A stretch of 64,000 bases of DNA from Glycocaulis alkaliphilus. Lineage in GTDB: Bacteria; Pseudomonadota; Alphaproteobacteria; Caulobacterales; Maricaulaceae. The position numbers and the translations under genes were made by a program. Shown here piece after piece: positions 55,888 through 63,529 of this stretch. The notes under the pieces were generated by a model, which made no database searches, was not told the DNA's origin, and saw only the letters and a list, made by a program, of their open reading frames with translations. Positions within the stretch are counted from its first letter, which is position 1, and every line of letters begins with the position of its first letter. The stretch covers positions 1,736,001 through 1,800,000 of the forward strand of contig NZ_CP018911.1 of assembly GCF_004000605.1 (NCBI RefSeq), read 5' to 3'.

Positions 55888-56670
55888 TCATTGACGCGCA
55901 CCCTGCGCCAGAACGTCCCTGGCCGGGATCACATCCTCACCAAGTTCGTAACGCTGGACCACGACATGCGCCCGTTCGCCTTCGCGATATGTCACGTGGT
56001 AAGCCATGTGAATTCGACGTCTGACCAGACCGTAATCATCCGGCGTGAGTGGCACGAATTCCGGGTGGTCCTCTGGAGCACGACGCGGATGCGGCCCACC
56101 CACCGGCAATCGACTAAAATACTCCAGCGTATAACCCGTTTCCCCTTCACACCTTGCGGTGCCATCCTCGGCTAACCTGCATTCGAGGATCGGAAGACTA
56201 CCGATCAGCTCAAGGAAATCTGTTTCGGACACGGAGAGTGCGGGTGCACCTTCTCGAGAAACGCGGTGGCAATCACCCCGCGGTTCGGTAGTGGAGGTAG
56301 CCAGCGACGCGAGGTAGAAAAAAGGCCGGACTGTCCGGTGGCCTTCCGCCTCCCAATTGCGGCACTCCCATCCAAATTCGCGCAACTGAGCTCTGCGAAC
56401 CTGCGCCCTTTGGCTTAGCTGCGTTCTCTGGTCAACGAGCAAATAGTAAAAGTACCAGCCGAGAAGGTTTTCCGCGCGCTCAATACCGTATGCCGTATGA
56501 TCCGTGATCAAAAGTTGCCCTATAGGGCTTACTCGCGTGTCGTCAAAGACCACCCCTCGGCTAATACCTTCCGGCGGCACAAAGTCAGAGGAGGTGGAGG
56601 AGCACCCCACCGCAGCAAGGCTTGCGACAGCAATGGTGACACCAACACTTCTACCAAATGACAATTCCAT
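55888..56670 (-). CDS. Unknown lipoprotein inside the suf cluster
   Basis: 260-residue protein with a lipoprotein signal: GVTIAVASLAAVGC (lipid cysteine near residue 23) followed by Ser/Thr. I do not recognise the rest. It has several aromatic-rich stretches (NLLGWYFYYLLVDQ near residue 70), five further cysteines (ECRNW, GDCHRV, LECRLAEDGTARCEGE), a Pro-rich GGPHPRRAPEDHPEFVPL, and a C-terminus RERAHVVV-like strand. By eye the gene is less GC-rich than its neighbours. The ATG at 56670 sits in the second copy of the 21-bp repeat, which supplies its ribosome-binding site; an alternative GTG lies at 56673. It is in line between the small gene and sufC. Confidence 0.75.
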   Translation of the reverse strand: MELSFGRSVGVTIAVASLAAVGCSSTSSDFVPPEGISRGVVFDDTRVSPIGQLLITDHTAYGIERAENLLGWYFYYLLVDQRTQLSQRAQVRRAQLREFGWECRNWEAEGHRTVRPFFYLASLATSTTEPRGDCHRVSREGAPALSVSETDFLELIGSLPILECRLAEDGTARCEGETGYTLEYFSRLPVGGPHPRRAPEDHPEFVPLTPDDYGLVRRRIHMAYHVTYREGERAHVVVQRYELGEDVIPARDVLAQGARQ

Positions 56671-56687
56671 CACCCCACGCTCCCTTC
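56667..56687. repeat. 21-bp direct repeat, copy 2 (lipoprotein side)
   Basis: Identical to 57035-57055. On the minus strand it reads GAAGGGAGCGTGGGGTGATGG: codons for the EGSVG end, TGA, and an overlapping ATG of the next gene. Here it closes the 56670-57038 gene and opens the lipoprotein gene. Flanking bases differ on both sides (t/c before, a/c after), so the repeat is exactly this long. Confidence 0.95.
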
Positions 56688-57038
56688 AGGGCCGTATTCG
56701 GCGATTACCTCAATGCGGCCGATAATGGCGTCGTTGAAGGCTTCCAGCTCCTCGGCTGGCACCCACAGCTCTTCATGTTCGCGACCGCCAACAATCTTGC
56801 GCTCATAGGAATTGGCCAGATCGGATCGCACATGAAACCGCGTGACGAAACCTTTCGGGATCGAATTATAGCGCACGTTCCAGTCACGGGCGATCTGACG
56901 GGCATAACCCTCGTTCGTGACCGGATAAAAGATCGGCTGCTCAGGGAGCCTGGGCGGAAACCGGCGCCAGCCGCTTTCTTCAATCAGCGCCAGCTCTTCC
57001 GCTCCGACAGGGCGATAAAGCGTAACGGTTTCACCCAT
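56670..57038 (-). CDS. Small conserved protein between sufB and the lipoprotein gene
   Basis: 122 residues: GETVTLYRPVGAEELALIEESGWRRFPPRLPEQPIFYPVTNEGYARQIARDWNVRYN and later GFVTRFHVRSDLANSYERKIVGGREHEELWVPAEELEAFNDAIIGRIEVI. I recall small proteins of this type being annotated as ADP-ribosylation/crystallin J1, but no function is known to me. No signal, so cytosolic. The last residues EGSVG and the stop-start overlap are identical to the sufB end because of the 21-bp repeat. The start ATG overlaps the sufB stop (TGATG). Confidence 0.75.
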   Translation of the reverse strand: MGETVTLYRPVGAEELALIEESGWRRFPPRLPEQPIFYPVTNEGYARQIARDWNVRYNSIPKGFVTRFHVRSDLANSYERKIVGGREHEELWVPAEELEAFNDAIIGRIEVIAEYGPEGSVG

Positions 57039-57055
57039 CACCCCACGCTCCCTTC
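57035..57055. repeat. 21-bp direct repeat, copy 1 (sufB side)
   Basis: On the minus strand GAAGGGAGCGTGGGGTGATGG covers the last five sufB codons (EGSVG), the TGA, a GGGAG/GTGGGG ribosome-binding stretch and the ATG of the following gene. The second copy lies 368 bp further along. Because EGSVG-type tails are typical of SufB, this is the likely original copy. Confidence 0.95.
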
Positions 57056-58543
57056 CAGTGAGACTTTGAGGAGCGCCTGTGCCTCGACGGCAAATTCCAT
57101 CGGCAATTCCTGCAACACTTCGCGGCAGAAGCCGTTGACGAGCAGGGCGACGGCCGTTTCCTCGTCGAGCCCGCGTGAGCGCGCATAGAAAAGCTGGTCA
57201 TCGGAGAGCTTGGAGGTCGTCGCCTCGTGCTCCAGCGTGGCTTTGGGCGTTTTCGCCTCGATATAGGGCACGGTGTGCGCACCGCACTGATCCCCGATCA
57301 GCAGGCTGTCGCACTGGGTGAAATTGCGTGCGCCTTCCGCCTTGGCGTGGACCGAGACGAGGCCCCGATAGGTCTGGTCGGAGCGCCCGGCCGAAATGCC
57401 CTTGGCGATGATGCGCGATTTCGTGTTGCGCCCCAGATGGATCATCTTGGTGCCGGTATCGGCCTGCTGGCGGCCATTGGTGACGGCGATGGAATAGAAC
57501 TCGCCCTGGCTATTATCGCCGCGCAGTACGCAGGACGGGTATTTCCAGGTAATGGCAGAGCCGGTCTCGACTTGCGTCCAGCTGACTTTGGAATTGCGCC
57601 CCCGGCAGTCTGCCCGCTTGGTGACGAAGTTATAGACCCCGCCCTTGCCTTCGGCGTCGCCCGGCCACCAGTTCTGAACGGTGGAGTATTTGATCTCGGC
57701 ATCGTCGAGCGCGACCAGCTCCACGACCGCCGCATGCAGCTGGTTCTCATCGCGCATCGGCGCGGTGCAGCCCTCGAGATAGGAGACGTAAGCGCCCTTG
57801 TCGGCGATGATCAGCGTACGCTCGAACTGGCCGGTGCCTTGCGCGTTCATGCGGAAGTATGTCGACAACTCCATCGGGCAGCGCACGCCCGGCGGCACGT
57901 AGACGAACGAGCCGTCGGAGAAGACCGCGCTGTTGAGCGTCGCGAAATAATTGTCGGTAACGGGCACCACACTGCCGAGATACTGGCGCACCAGATCGGG
58001 GTATTTTTGCAGGGCTTCGGAGATCGGCATGAAAATCACACCGGCCTTCTCCAGCTCCTTCTTGAACGTCGTGGCGACGGACACGGAATCGAATACAGCA
58101 TCGACGGCGACCTTTGGCATTTCGCGCGCTTCAGCCGCCGTGCGATCCTCCGCGCCCTCCACGCCCAGCAGGACTTCGGCCTCACGAAGCGGGATGCCGA
58201 GCTTCTTGTAGGTGTCAAGCAGTTCGGCAGGAACTTCGTCCAGCGACTTGTAATTGGCGACGTTTTTCGGCGCAGCGTAATAATACGCATCCTGATAGTC
58301 GATTTTCGGATGATGGACGTTCGCCCATGTGGGCTCTTCCATCTGCAGCCAGCGGCGATAGGCATCGAGGCGCCAGTCGAGCATCCATTGCGGCTCGCCC
58401 TTCTTCTCCGAAATGAAGCGGACAATATCCTCGCTCAACCCCTTGGGCGCGAACTCCTGCTCGATCTCGGTCGTGAAGCCATACTTGTACTTGTCGGCTT
58501 CGAGCCGGCGTACGTCTTCAATCGTTTCCTTCACCGCAGGCAT
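57038..58543 (-). CDS. sufB: Fe-S scaffold subunit SufB
   Basis: SufB (501 residues) is the central scaffold on which the SUF Fe-S cluster is built. N-terminus [42 protein letters not shown] and [17 protein letters not shown] are family blocks; the beta-helix core includes [43 protein letters not shown], the cysteine-bearing [23 protein letters not shown] and [59 protein letters not shown]. It ends in EGSVG. ATG 58543 has AGAAGGA upstream; a 33-residue upstream extension is rejected. It lies 131 bp behind the cysteine desulfurase stop. Confidence 0.97.
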   Translation of the reverse strand: MPAVKETIEDVRRLEADKYKYGFTTEIEQEFAPKGLSEDIVRFISEKKGEPQWMLDWRLDAYRRWLQMEEPTWANVHHPKIDYQDAYYYAAPKNVANYKSLDEVPAELLDTYKKLGIPLREAEVLLGVEGAEDRTAAEAREMPKVAVDAVFDSVSVATTFKKELEKAGVIFMPISEALQKYPDLVRQYLGSVVPVTDNYFATLNSAVFSDGSFVYVPPGVRCPMELSTYFRMNAQGTGQFERTLIIADKGAYVSYLEGCTAPMRDENQLHAAVVELVALDDAEIKYSTVQNWWPGDAEGKGGVYNFVTKRADCRGRNSKVSWTQVETGSAITWKYPSCVLRGDNSQGEFYSIAVTNGRQQADTGTKMIHLGRNTKSRIIAKGISAGRSDQTYRGLVSVHAKAEGARNFTQCDSLLIGDQCGAHTVPYIEAKTPKATLEHEATTSKLSDDQLFYARSRGLDEETAVALLVNGFCREVLQELPMEFAVEAQALLKVSLEGSVG

Positions 58544-58638
58544 GGGCCCGGTCCTTCTTTTAGTCAGCCTCAAGCGCCGGTGCGCCCATCCGGGCGCTTG
58601 GCTACCGCGCCACGAGGCGCGGCGGCCGTTCGGCCTTG

Positions 58639-58662
58639 CCATTCTTGCAGGTGCAAGAATGG
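58639..58662. other. 24-nt perfect inverted repeat between cysteine desulfurase and sufB
   Basis: CCATTCTTGCA-GG-TGCAAGAATGG: an 11-bp stem with a two-base centre, 13 bases past the cysteine desulfurase stop and about 96 bases before the sufB start on the same strand. No T run follows on the minus strand, so it is not a clear terminator. A second, weaker hairpin (CAAGCGCC ... GGGCGCTTG) lies at 58571-58602. These could be mRNA processing, stability or regulatory sites; a binding site is an alternative. Confidence 0.7.
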
Positions 58663-58674
58663 TCTAGTCAGTCA

Positions 58675-59814
58675 CTACACAGCGGCCGCCAGACGGGGCC
58701 GGACGCGCGCGTATTCGCGTATCCAGGCATCCGAGAAGCGGTCCACATCGTCTTGCGTACTCGTCCAGCCAAGGCTGATACGGATGGCGCTGGCGGCCTC
58801 GTCCGCACTCGCGCCCATCGCTTCCAGCACGCGGCTTTTCCTCACCTTGCCGGAGGAACAGGCAGAGCCTGCGCTGATGGCAAAGCCCGCCAGATCCATG
58901 GCGATAACCTGTATTTCGGCGGCCCACCCGTCAGCAGACAGGCAGAGCGTATTGGGCAGGCGGTCCGCCCCTGCCCCCCATATGCGCACGCCTTCAACCG
59001 ATTCCAGCTTTGATTGCAGCGCATCACGCAGGGCGGCTATGCGCGCGACCTCATCAGCCTCTACGGCTTCGAGGGCGGCAGCAAAGCCTGCAATCCCGGC
59101 GACATTCTCGGTGCCGGAGCGGCGGCCCGTCTCCTGACCTCCGCCATGCATCTGGCGCGTCAGCGGCGCATCGCACGCCAGTAGCAGCGCGCCGACGCCT
59201 TGCGGCCCGCCCGCCTTGTGCGCTGAGAGCGCCGCGTAATGGGCCAGGCTGCCGGCAAAATCGAAAGCGAGCTTGCCCGCCATCTGCACGGCATCGACGT
59301 GGAACAGCCCTTCTGCCTCGCGCACCAGCCGCCCGGCAGCTTCGATGGGCTGGATCACGCCGGTCTCGTTATTGGCCGCCATCAGCGCCACAAAGGGCAC
59401 GCCGTCAGCGTCCCGGTCCCAGCCCTCAAGGCGCTGTTCCAGCCAAATGAGGTCAGCCACGCCCTCAGCCGTGACGGGCAGGATTTCGACCTGAAGACCG
59501 CTGGCGGACGCCGCATCGCGTACCGCATCATGCTCGATGGCGGAAATGATGAGGCGTTTAGCGCCCGCCGCCCGCGCCGACGCGATGGCCAGATTGTTCG
59601 CCTCCGTCCCGCCGGAGGTGAACACAACGTCCTCCGCGCGTGTCACGAAATGGCGGGCGAGCGAAGCCCGCGCCGTCTCTACGATGGCCCTCGCAGCCCG
59701 CCCGGGGCCATGGACCGAGGACGGATTGCCGCCTGCATCATAGGCACGCGCCATCGCTTCGCGCGCTTGCGCGCGCAACGGGCTGGTTGCGTTATGATCC
59801 AGATAGACGCTCAT
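58675..59814 (-). CDS. Cysteine desulfurase, NifS/IscS type
   Basis: 379-residue group-I-like PLP desulfurase. It has VYLDHNATSPLRAQAREAM, GGNPSSVHGPGRAAR, FTSGGTEANNLAI, ISAIEHDAV, the PLP lysine in ALSAHKAGGPQGVGALLL near residue 198, QETGRRSGTENVAGIAGFA, and the active-site cysteine in ISAGSACSSGKVRKSRVLEAMG near residue 320. It lies 8 bases downstream of the iscR stop and upstream of sufB, so the cluster has two desulfurases (with SufS). In alphaproteobacteria such an iscS-like gene beside iscR and sufB is usual. Confidence 0.94.
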   Translation of the reverse strand: MSVYLDHNATSPLRAQAREAMARAYDAGGNPSSVHGPGRAARAIVETARASLARHFVTRAEDVVFTSGGTEANNLAIASARAAGAKRLIISAIEHDAVRDAASASGLQVEILPVTAEGVADLIWLEQRLEGWDRDADGVPFVALMAANNETGVIQPIEAAGRLVREAEGLFHVDAVQMAGKLAFDFAGSLAHYAALSAHKAGGPQGVGALLLACDAPLTRQMHGGGQETGRRSGTENVAGIAGFAAALEAVEADEVARIAALRDALQSKLESVEGVRIWGAGADRLPNTLCLSADGWAAEIQVIAMDLAGFAISAGSACSSGKVRKSRVLEAMGASADEAASAIRISLGWTSTQDDVDRFSDAWIREYARVRPRLAAAV

Positions 59815-59822
59815 AATTCCTG

Positions 59823-60293
59823 CTATTCTGCCGCTGCAGCTCTCAGGGTGGCGGCCATGCCGCGCGGACCGCTGGCAGACCCTGCCACCCGGCGGCTGAC
59901 CACATCCTCAAGACTGACCGAGCTGAGATAGAGATGGATATGGCGCGACAGCTCGTCCCACAGATCATGGGTGATGCAGCGCTGACCGCTTTCCATGCAG
60001 CCCTTCATCTGGTGCTGGCAGCGCGTGATGTCGACCGGCTCATCGACCGCCAGGATGATGTCGGAGATACGGATGTCCGCCGCAGTCCGCGCCAGCCGGT
60101 AGCCGCCGCCAGGGCCACGCACCGCCTTGACGATACCCGCCCGGCGCATGCGCGCGAACAGCTGCTCCAGATAGGATAGAGAGATTTCCTGCCGCGAGGC
60201 GATTTCAGCCAGAGGGACCGGGCTGCCATTCACATGGCTGGCAAGATCAGCCATGGCCATCACCGCATAGCGGCCTTTGGTACTCAGCTTCAT
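59823..60293 (-). CDS. iscR: Rrf2-family Fe-S regulator IscR
   Basis: IscR (156 residues) is an Rrf2-family repressor/activator that senses Fe-S cluster status and heads this cluster. The winged-helix part MKLSTKGRYAVMAMADLASHVNGSPVPLAEIASRQEISLSYLEQLFARMRRAGIVKAVRGPGGGYRLAR is textbook. The cluster cysteines C92, C99 and C106 (RCQHQMKGCMESGQRCITHDLWDEL) have one extra residue in each gap compared with E. coli IscR (C92, C98, C104). The ATG at 60293 has GGGAGAGG upstream and lies 27 bp from a perfect palindrome, a plausible autoregulatory site. Confidence 0.95.
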   Translation of the reverse strand: MKLSTKGRYAVMAMADLASHVNGSPVPLAEIASRQEISLSYLEQLFARMRRAGIVKAVRGPGGGYRLARTAADIRISDIILAVDEPVDITRCQHQMKGCMESGQRCITHDLWDELSRHIHLYLSSVSLEDVVSRRVAGSASGPRGMAATLRAAAAE

Positions 60294-60319
60294 GACTGCC
60301 TCTCCCAAGCTGCCCGGCA

Positions 60320-60336
60320 CGGTAAATTGTTTACCG
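60320..60336 (-). promoter_or_regulatory. Perfect 17-bp palindrome upstream of iscR, probable operator
   Basis: CGGTAAA-TTG-TTTACCG, two 7-bp arms around three bases, 27-43 bp upstream of the iscR ATG in the 237-bp gap to the divergent hydrolase. Rrf2 regulators bind palindromes of about this length in their own promoters. It differs from the E. coli IscR type 1 and type 2 consensus. I could not assign -10/-35 boxes. Confidence 0.6.
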
Positions 60337-60530
60337 CACTCGCATTTGCCCGGCGCTATATGCTAAGAGCGCGCACGCCGTGCTGGCATACATTCGTCCC
60401 TCCGGAAGTAGGTATCCCAGTCACAGAGTCAAGAATTATTGTCTGGCCCTTTGCAGCTTGCGCCAATTAGCCGCGCGCATATCTGACAAGGCCGCTGGAT
60501 AAATCAGTTTCAGGGAAGACCAGATCACTC

Positions 60531-61205
60531 ATGCCTGACGTCATTATTCCCGGCCCGGCCGGCCGCATCGAAGGCAAGTACACGCCCGGTAAAGCCGAAA
60601 ACGCGCCCGTCGCGCTGATCCTGCATGCCCATCCGCGCGGCGGCGGACACATGGACACGCCCGTCTCGCTGATGATGTATGAAGTGTTCAAGCAGCGCGG
60701 ATTTGCCGTGCTGCGCTTCAACTTCCGCGGCGTGGGCCGCAGCCAGGGTGTTTACGAGCAGGGTCTGGGGGAGCTGTCGGATGGCGCGACGGCGCTGGAC
60801 TGGATGCAGGCCCACAATGCCAACGCCCCCTATTGCTGGGTGGCGGGCCACTCCTTCGGTGCGTGGATCGGCATGCAGCTTCTGATGCGCCGTCCGGAGA
60901 TTGCCGGCTTCATCTCGGTCTCCCCGCCCACCAATATGTATGATTTTACCTTCCTGGCGCCCTGCCCGGCTTCCGGCCTCGTCGCGCACGGCGATGCGGA
61001 CGTGATCGTGCCGCATGACGACATGGAAAAGGTGATGAGCAAGGTTCGCGCCCAGAAGGGTATCGACATCAAGCGCCAGATCATCCCCGGCGCAGGCCAT
61101 CTGTTCTCCAACCATGTGGAGCCGCTGCAGACCGCGATTGATGACTATCTCGATCTGCGCCTGGTTGAGCTGGACAACCCCAAGCCCAAGATCACCAAGC
61201 GCTAG
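60531..61205 (+). CDS. Alpha/beta hydrolase (dienelactone hydrolase/S9-like)
   Basis: 224-residue cytosolic serine hydrolase. The oxyanion region is LILHAHPRGGGHMDTPVS near residue 31; the nucleophile elbow is VAGHSFGAWIGMQLL near residue 101 (Ser103); the acid is likely D162 in VAHGDADVIVPHDD; and the histidine is in IPGAGHLFSNHVE near residue 190. It fits the large UPF/DUF alpha/beta hydrolase group seen next to housekeeping genes in alphaproteobacteria; substrate unknown. It is divergent from iscR and has its own start ATG. Confidence 0.9.
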   Translation: MPDVIIPGPAGRIEGKYTPGKAENAPVALILHAHPRGGGHMDTPVSLMMYEVFKQRGFAVLRFNFRGVGRSQGVYEQGLGELSDGATALDWMQAHNANAPYCWVAGHSFGAWIGMQLLMRRPEIAGFISVSPPTNMYDFTFLAPCPASGLVAHGDADVIVPHDDMEKVMSKVRAQKGIDIKRQIIPGAGHLFSNHVEPLQTAIDDYLDLRLVELDNPKPKITKR

Positions 61206-61276
61206 GGCTCACCGGGTGACATGCGGGCCTGCGATATTCCGCGGGCCCGTCCACCCGGCCGCCAGCGCGGACACTG

Positions 61277-62689
61277 CTAATAGTGTAGCGCGCGGCCATA
61301 CGCATCCAGCACGCTCTCATGCATCATCTCAGAGAGCGTGGGGTGGGCGAAGACGGTATGCATCAGCTCGGCTTCAGTGGTTTCGAGCTGGCGCGCGACG
61401 ACATAGCCCTGAATGAGCTCTGTCACTTCCGCGCCGATCATGTGGGCGCCCAGAAGCTCGCCGGTTTTCTTGTCGAATACCGTCTTGATGAGGCCCTGAT
61501 CCTCGCCGAGCGCAATCGCCTTGCCATTGCCCACAAAGGGGAAGCGGCCGACGCGCACGTCGTGCCCCGCTTCCTTGGCTTTGGCTTCGGTAAGGCCCAC
61601 AGAGGCGATCTGCGGATGGCAATAGGTGCAGCCTGGAATGTTGGACTTGTCCATCGGGTGGACATCCTGGCCTGCGATTTTCTCAACGCAGATGACGCCC
61701 TCATGGCTCGCCTTGTGGGCCAGCCAGGGCGCTCCGGTGACATCGCCGATGGCGTAAAGACCTGAGACGCCGGTCGCGCCATAGCCGTCAGTGACGACGT
61801 GGCCACGCTCGATCTTCACGCCCAGCGCTTCCAGGCCCAGATTTTCGACATTGCCGGTAATGCCAATGGCGAGAATCACCTTCTCGACCTCGATCACTTC
61901 CGGTTTGCCATCGACCTTGATGGTCGCCTTCGCGCCGGACTTGCCGGTTTCCAGCTTTTCCACCTGCGCCTTGGTGAGGATTTTGAGGCCCTGCTTCTCG
62001 AACGCCTTCTTCGCGAACTGGCTGATCTCTTCGTCCTCGGCGGGGAGGATACGGTCCACCATCTCCACCACGGTCACTTTGGAACCCAGCGTGGAATAGA
62101 AGCTGGCAAACTCCATCCCGATTGCGCCGGAACCGATGACGAGGATGGATTTGGGCAGCGCGTCCGGCACCATGGCTTCCTTGTAGGTCCAGATGGTCTT
62201 GCCGTCCGGCTCAAGGCCTGCTGCCGGAATGGTGCGCGCGCGCGCGCCGGTGGCCAGGATGACGTGTTTGGCTTCGTAGGTGGCGCTCTTGCCGTCCTTG
62301 CCCTTCACGACGACTTTAGGGGCCTTGGAGCCCTTTTCCAGCTTCGCCTCGCCGTCAATGACGGTGACCTTGTTCTTCTTCAGGAGGTGGCCCACCCCGC
62401 CCGACAGCCGCCCGGCGACCTTGCGGGAGCGCTTGACGATGGCCTCGATGTCAAAGCGCACATTGTCCGCCTTCAGGCCAAACTCCTCGGCGCGCTGGAA
62501 GAGATGGTAGATGTCGGAGGTGCGAAGCAGCGCCTTGGTGGGGATACAGCCCCAGTTCAGGCAGATGCCGCCCAGGTGCTCGCGCTCCACCACGGCCGTT
62601 TTCAGCCCCAGCTGGCTCGCGCGTATCGCGGCGACATAGCCGCCCGGCCCGCCGCCAATGACGATGAGATCAAACTGGGAATCGGCCAC
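61277..62689 (-). CDS. lpdA: Dihydrolipoyl dehydrogenase (E3)
   Basis: E3 (470 residues) reoxidises the lipoyl groups of pyruvate dehydrogenase (and related complexes) with FAD and NAD+. FAD site IVIGGGPGGYVAAIRASQLG near residue 9, redox disulfide GGICLNWGCIPTKALLR near residue 41-46 (NWGC rather than the common NVGC), NAD site LVIGSGAIGMEFASFYSTLG near 180, and the catalytic histidine-glutamate in FAHPTLSEMMHESVLDAYGRALHY at the end. It follows the thioesterase and E2 genes on the same strand, so it belongs to the pyruvate dehydrogenase operon. Confidence 0.96.
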   Translation of the reverse strand: MADSQFDLIVIGGGPGGYVAAIRASQLGLKTAVVEREHLGGICLNWGCIPTKALLRTSDIYHLFQRAEEFGLKADNVRFDIEAIVKRSRKVAGRLSGGVGHLLKKNKVTVIDGEAKLEKGSKAPKVVVKGKDGKSATYEAKHVILATGARARTIPAAGLEPDGKTIWTYKEAMVPDALPKSILVIGSGAIGMEFASFYSTLGSKVTVVEMVDRILPAEDEEISQFAKKAFEKQGLKILTKAQVEKLETGKSGAKATIKVDGKPEVIEVEKVILAIGITGNVENLGLEALGVKIERGHVVTDGYGATGVSGLYAIGDVTGAPWLAHKASHEGVICVEKIAGQDVHPMDKSNIPGCTYCHPQIASVGLTEAKAKEAGHDVRVGRFPFVGNGKAIALGEDQGLIKTVFDKKTGELLGAHMIGAEVTELIQGYVVARQLETTEAELMHTVFAHPTLSEMMHESVLDAYGRALHY

Positions 62690-62716
62690 GGCCCTGTCCT
62701 TTCACCTCTATGCGGC

Positions 62717-63529
62717 TCAACTGGCCGCAACGTTCTTCTGTCTTGCCACCAGCGCGGGAGCGGGTGACGGCTTGCCGTACTCATCAACAGCCACGATGAC
62801 AAACTCGGCCCGCGCCACCGTGCGCCTATCGCCGCTCATCAGGTTTTCGGCGTCCATCTGCACGCCGACCCGCATCGAGGTACGCCCCACATCAATGACT
62901 TCGGAATGCAGGTCGATCATCTCGCCTTCATGGGCGGGCTTTTCAAAGCTGATCTTGTCGGAGGCTGCCATGGTGACATTCATCCGGGCGTGCCGGTAGG
63001 CGGCGATCACCGCCGCCTTGCCCATGCGCTCCATCGCGCCGCCGCCATAAAGACGCCCCAGATGATCGGTGTCGCCGGGGAAGATGATCTCCACCATGCG
63101 GCTGGCGCCGTTGGAGGGGTCCAGCTCCGGCAGGCGCGTGCGCGGCACGGGCGGCAGAGCCTCCGGGTTCTCCCTGCGGTCCGCCGCGACCATGACGAAC
63201 TCACCTTCGGTACAACGATGGCGTTCGCCGGTGAGCATGTCTTCGGCGTCCAGCTGCACGCGCACGCTCAGCGAATGATGGCCCACCATGCGCACCTGGC
63301 CGGTCAGCTCCAGAAGATGGCCGAGGCGCGCGGGCGCGCGAAACTCGATCTTGTCTGAGGAGGCCGTCACGAAGGGCCGGCGGGCATGACGCGCGGCAAC
63401 CAGAAAGGCCACCTTGTCCATATGCGCCATCGCCGTGCCGCCAAACAGGCTGCCCTGGTGGTTGGTCTGCTGCGGGAAGACCAGATCGCACAGGCGGATG
63501 GCGCTGTCAGGGCTGGGTTGGATGGCCAT
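62717..63529 (-). CDS. Double hotdog-fold acyl-CoA thioesterase
   Basis: 270 residues made of two hotdog domains of the BACH/YciA acyl-CoA thioesterase type: first LVFPQQTNHQGSLFGGTAMAHMDKVAFLVAARHARRPFVTASSDKIEFRAPARLGHLLEL near residues 16-75, second IIFPGDTDHLGRLYGGGAMERMGKAAVIAAYRHARMNVTMAASDKISFEKPAHEGEMIDL near 150-210. Each has the conserved N/D-H-x-G...GG and ASSDK.F signatures. It would hydrolyse acyl-CoA to CoA and free acid; chain length is unknown. Its ATG directly follows the E2 stop, so it is translated with E2 and precedes lpdA by 27 bp. Confidence 0.9.
   Translation of the reverse strand: MAIQPSPDSAIRLCDLVFPQQTNHQGSLFGGTAMAHMDKVAFLVAARHARRPFVTASSDKIEFRAPARLGHLLELTGQVRMVGHHSLSVRVQLDAEDMLTGERHRCTEGEFVMVAADRRENPEALPPVPRTRLPELDPSNGASRMVEIIFPGDTDHLGRLYGGGAMERMGKAAVIAAYRHARMNVTMAASDKISFEKPAHEGEMIDLHSEVIDVGRTSMRVGVQMDAENLMSGDRRTVARAEFVIVAVDEYGKPSPAPALVARQKNVAAS

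Noticed and set aside
57227-59137. 636-codon plus-strand open frame
   Set aside because: Crosses sufB, the gap and the cysteine desulfurase in antisense; shadow.
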